DNA of 8,545 nt, taken from JAYZAP01 sp964645285. GTDB lineage: Bacteria > Pseudomonadota > Alphaproteobacteria > JAAXGF01. This document shows, piece by piece, positions 7,121-8,545 of this stretch. The translations under genes and the position numbers were made by a program. The stretch is taken from the NCBI GenBank assembly GCA_964645285.1, contig CAZYDR010000140.1:1-8545 (forward strand), read 5' to 3'. How positions within the stretch are numbered: the first letter of the stretch is position 1; every line of letters starts with the position of its first letter. The notes under the pieces were generated by a model. It saw only the letters and a program-made list of their open reading frames with translations. It had not been told where the DNA came from and made no database searches.

Positions 7121-8242
7121 ATGATTACTCGTGATCCTGTAGATATGTTGTTATCGGGCCGGATGGATCGACGCGCGTTTAATCGGACACTTACCTCGCT
7201 GGGGCTCGGTCTCGCGACCGTGCCGTTATTGGCGCGCCGAGCCCTTGCTGATGAGGAGGCCAGCTATTTCACCTGGGCGGGCTACGACCTGCCCGAGTTT
7301 CACCAGTCCTACATCGACAAATACGGCGTCCCGCCGACTATGGGGTACTTCGGCAGCGTGAACGAGGCCATGCAAAAGATTCGTGCGGGCTATCGCACCG
7401 ACGTCTCCCATCCGTGTTCCGACAACGTCACCATGTGGTACGAGGCCGGCATCATCGCACCGATCGACACTGGCCGGCTGAAGCACTGGAACGACTATTT
7501 TGAGGCCTTCACGACCCTCGACGAAACCCTTACGCCCACAGGCGATAATCTGTTCATTCCATGGGAGTGGGGCAATTCGTCGATCCTCTATCGCACCGAC
7601 CTCGTCGACATCGAGGAAGAATCCTGGGGCCTGCTGTTCGACGAGCGCTACAAGGGCAAGCTCGCGACCTACGACGCGCCATACCCCGGCGTACAAGTCG
7701 CCGCCATGGTGCTCGGCTTCAAGAACCTCGAGTCGCTGAGCGATGCGCAACTCGCCGAGGTCAGGACGCTGCTGGAGAAGCAGCGCACGTTGCTGCGCTT
7801 CTACTGGGACAGCCAGGCCGAGGCCGGCCAGGCGATGGCCGGGGGCGAACTCGTCGCCACCTACGCCTGGAACTCTCTCTACAAGACGATGACTGAAGAG
7901 GGTCTTTCGGTGAAATTCATGGTGCCTAAGGAAGGGGCGCGCACCTGGGTCTGCGGCTTCGTCCTCACCGGTCCTGATTACCGCGTCGGCAGCGACGAGC
8001 GCGTCTACGATTTCCTCGACGCCATGATGTCACCCGAATCCGGGGCCTATCTCATCGACGAGTACAGTTACGGCTCGGCCAACAGCAAGGCCTTCGACCT
8101 GGTTTCGCCCGAGCGCGTCGCCGAGGTCGGTCTGTCCGATCCCGAGAGTTTCCTGGCGACCGGTAACTTCCTGAAGCCGATACCGAAAGAGTACGACGAG
8201 AAATACGTCAAGCTCTGGGAAGAGGTTAGGCTCGGCATGTAA
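7121..8242 (+). CDS. ABC transporter substrate-binding protein, spermidine/putrescine (PotD-like) type, Tat-exported
   Basis: This 373-residue periplasmic binding protein should capture a small ligand for an ABC importer. The N-terminus carries a twin-arginine signal (DRRAFNRTL, Arg17-Arg18, hydrophobic 25-37, likely cut after RALA43). The mature part follows the PotD/PotF pattern: YFTWAGYDLPEF (49-60), a CSDNVTMWYEAGIIAPID segment (99-116), WEWGNSSILYRTD (148-160), SWGLLFDERYKGKLATYD (168-185), VATYAWNSLY (245-254) and VPKEGARTWVCGFVL (268-282). The start is fixed by TAGGAGA at 7109-7115, six bases before the ATG. No permease or ATPase gene is in the window, so it is an orphan here. Polyamines are the likeliest ligands by family, but related proteins bind other amines, so the substrate is not settled. 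It appears intact between two broken genes. Confidence 0.88.
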   Translation: MITRDPVDMLLSGRMDRRAFNRTLTSLGLGLATVPLLARRALADEEASYFTWAGYDLPEFHQSYIDKYGVPPTMGYFGSVNEAMQKIRAGYRTDVSHPCSDNVTMWYEAGIIAPIDTGRLKHWNDYFEAFTTLDETLTPTGDNLFIPWEWGNSSILYRTDLVDIEEESWGLLFDERYKGKLATYDAPYPGVQVAAMVLGFKNLESLSDAQLAEVRTLLEKQRTLLRFYWDSQAEAGQAMAGGELVATYAWNSLYKTMTEEGLSVKFMVPKEGARTWVCGFVLTGPDYRVGSDERVYDFLDAMMSPESGAYLIDEYSYGSANSKAFDLVSPERVAEVGLSDPESFLATGNFLKPIPKEYDEKYVKLWEEVRLGM

Positions 8243-8498
8243 GCTGGTCATTGGCGCCCTGGGCGAGCAGCTATCGCAGATAAGCAAGGGCCGCGAGCCG
8301 CTCGATATGAATGATCCGAAGTTCTGGGCCAAGAGCGCCGCACAGGGTGGCGGTATCGGGCTGTTCGGCGACTTCTTGTTTGCCGACCAGAACCGCTATG
8401 GCGGGGGTATCGTGTCGAGCTTGGCCGAGCCGGTGATTGGTAGTCAGATACTCGAGGCCGTCAATCTCACCTTGGGCAACATCCAAGAACGGCATTGA
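8241..8498 (+). pseudogene. Prophage virion-protein fragment (large polyvalent/internal virion type)
   Basis: Read from 8241 (frame AAG CTG GTC), the translation is KLVIGALGEQLSQISKGREP, LDMNDPKFWAKSAAQGGGIG, LFGDFLFADQNRYGGG and ends in EAVNLTLGNIQERH with a TGA at 8496-8498. This resembles the C-terminal part of very long phage structural proteins of alphaproteobacterial prophages, which carry a D-P-x-F/T-W, QGGG(I/L)G(I/L)(F/Y)GDFLF, N-R-(F/Y)-G-G-G, LTLGN signature. Only about 85 residues remain; both the long N-terminal part and the following C-terminal part are missing. The recognisable homology begins at the stop codon of the binding-protein gene (8240-8242). The internal ATG at 8307 would give a 63-residue peptide, but I see no ribosome site for it. 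I identify it from memory of the motif, not a search. Confidence 0.65.
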
Positions 8499-8545
8499 CA
8501 CGTTAAGTCGATAGCCGGCGCGGGGAGGGACCGGTACGGTCTTGG
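8499..8545. other. Right window edge, nothing recognised
   Basis: The last 47 bases show no frame or motif that I can assign. They do not continue the phage protein in any frame that I could recognise. Confidence 0.4.

Noticed and set aside
8271..8501. 76-codon minus-strand ORF at the right edge
   Set aside because: It is antisense to the phage-like frame, which carries a recognisable signature.

Overview
The window is high-GC DNA with strong G/C preference at third codon positions. Its gene families (class III cyclase–TolB–TPR protein, MlaA/MlaC with a Sel1 protein, methylmalonate-semialdehyde dehydrogenase, PotD-like binding protein) suggest an alphaproteobacterium, possibly Rhodospirillales-like. 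This placement is inference from gene content only.

Region 1 (1-3160). An mmsA-type CoA-acylating methylmalonate-semialdehyde dehydrogenase on the minus strand runs off the left edge without its C-terminus. Across a 178-bp divergent spacer lies a plus-strand adenylate cyclase gene. Its cyclase and TolB-like domains are intact, but the TPR tail is split off by a frameshift (apparently a small deletion near 2572-2582) and then hit by an in-frame TAG at 2681.

Region 2 (3164-5901). A compact minus-strand cluster, probably one operon, reads mlaC (periplasmic phospholipid carrier) – Sel1-repeat protein – mlaA (outer-membrane phospholipid removal). All three proteins have export signals, so the cluster looks devoted to envelope lipid asymmetry. 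The MlaA is unusual: it has a long N-terminal extension and no cysteine at all, so it cannot be a lipoprotein. A 22-bp tandem duplication lies between the Sel1 gene and mlaA. The mlaFEDB ATPase/permease genes are not in the window.

Region 3 (5902-8545). This part looks like decayed accessory DNA. It holds a spacer, a weakly PAS-like hypothetical ORF on the minus strand, a broken aldo/keto reductase (frameshift and lost C-terminal half), an intact orphan Tat-exported polyamine-type ABC substrate-binding protein, and a prophage virion-protein fragment that begins at the stop codon of the binding protein.

I found no CRISPR array, RNA gene, complete mobile element or clearly new multi-gene defence system. 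The most interesting items are the non-lipoprotein MlaA with its Sel1 partner and the series of gene-decay junctions.
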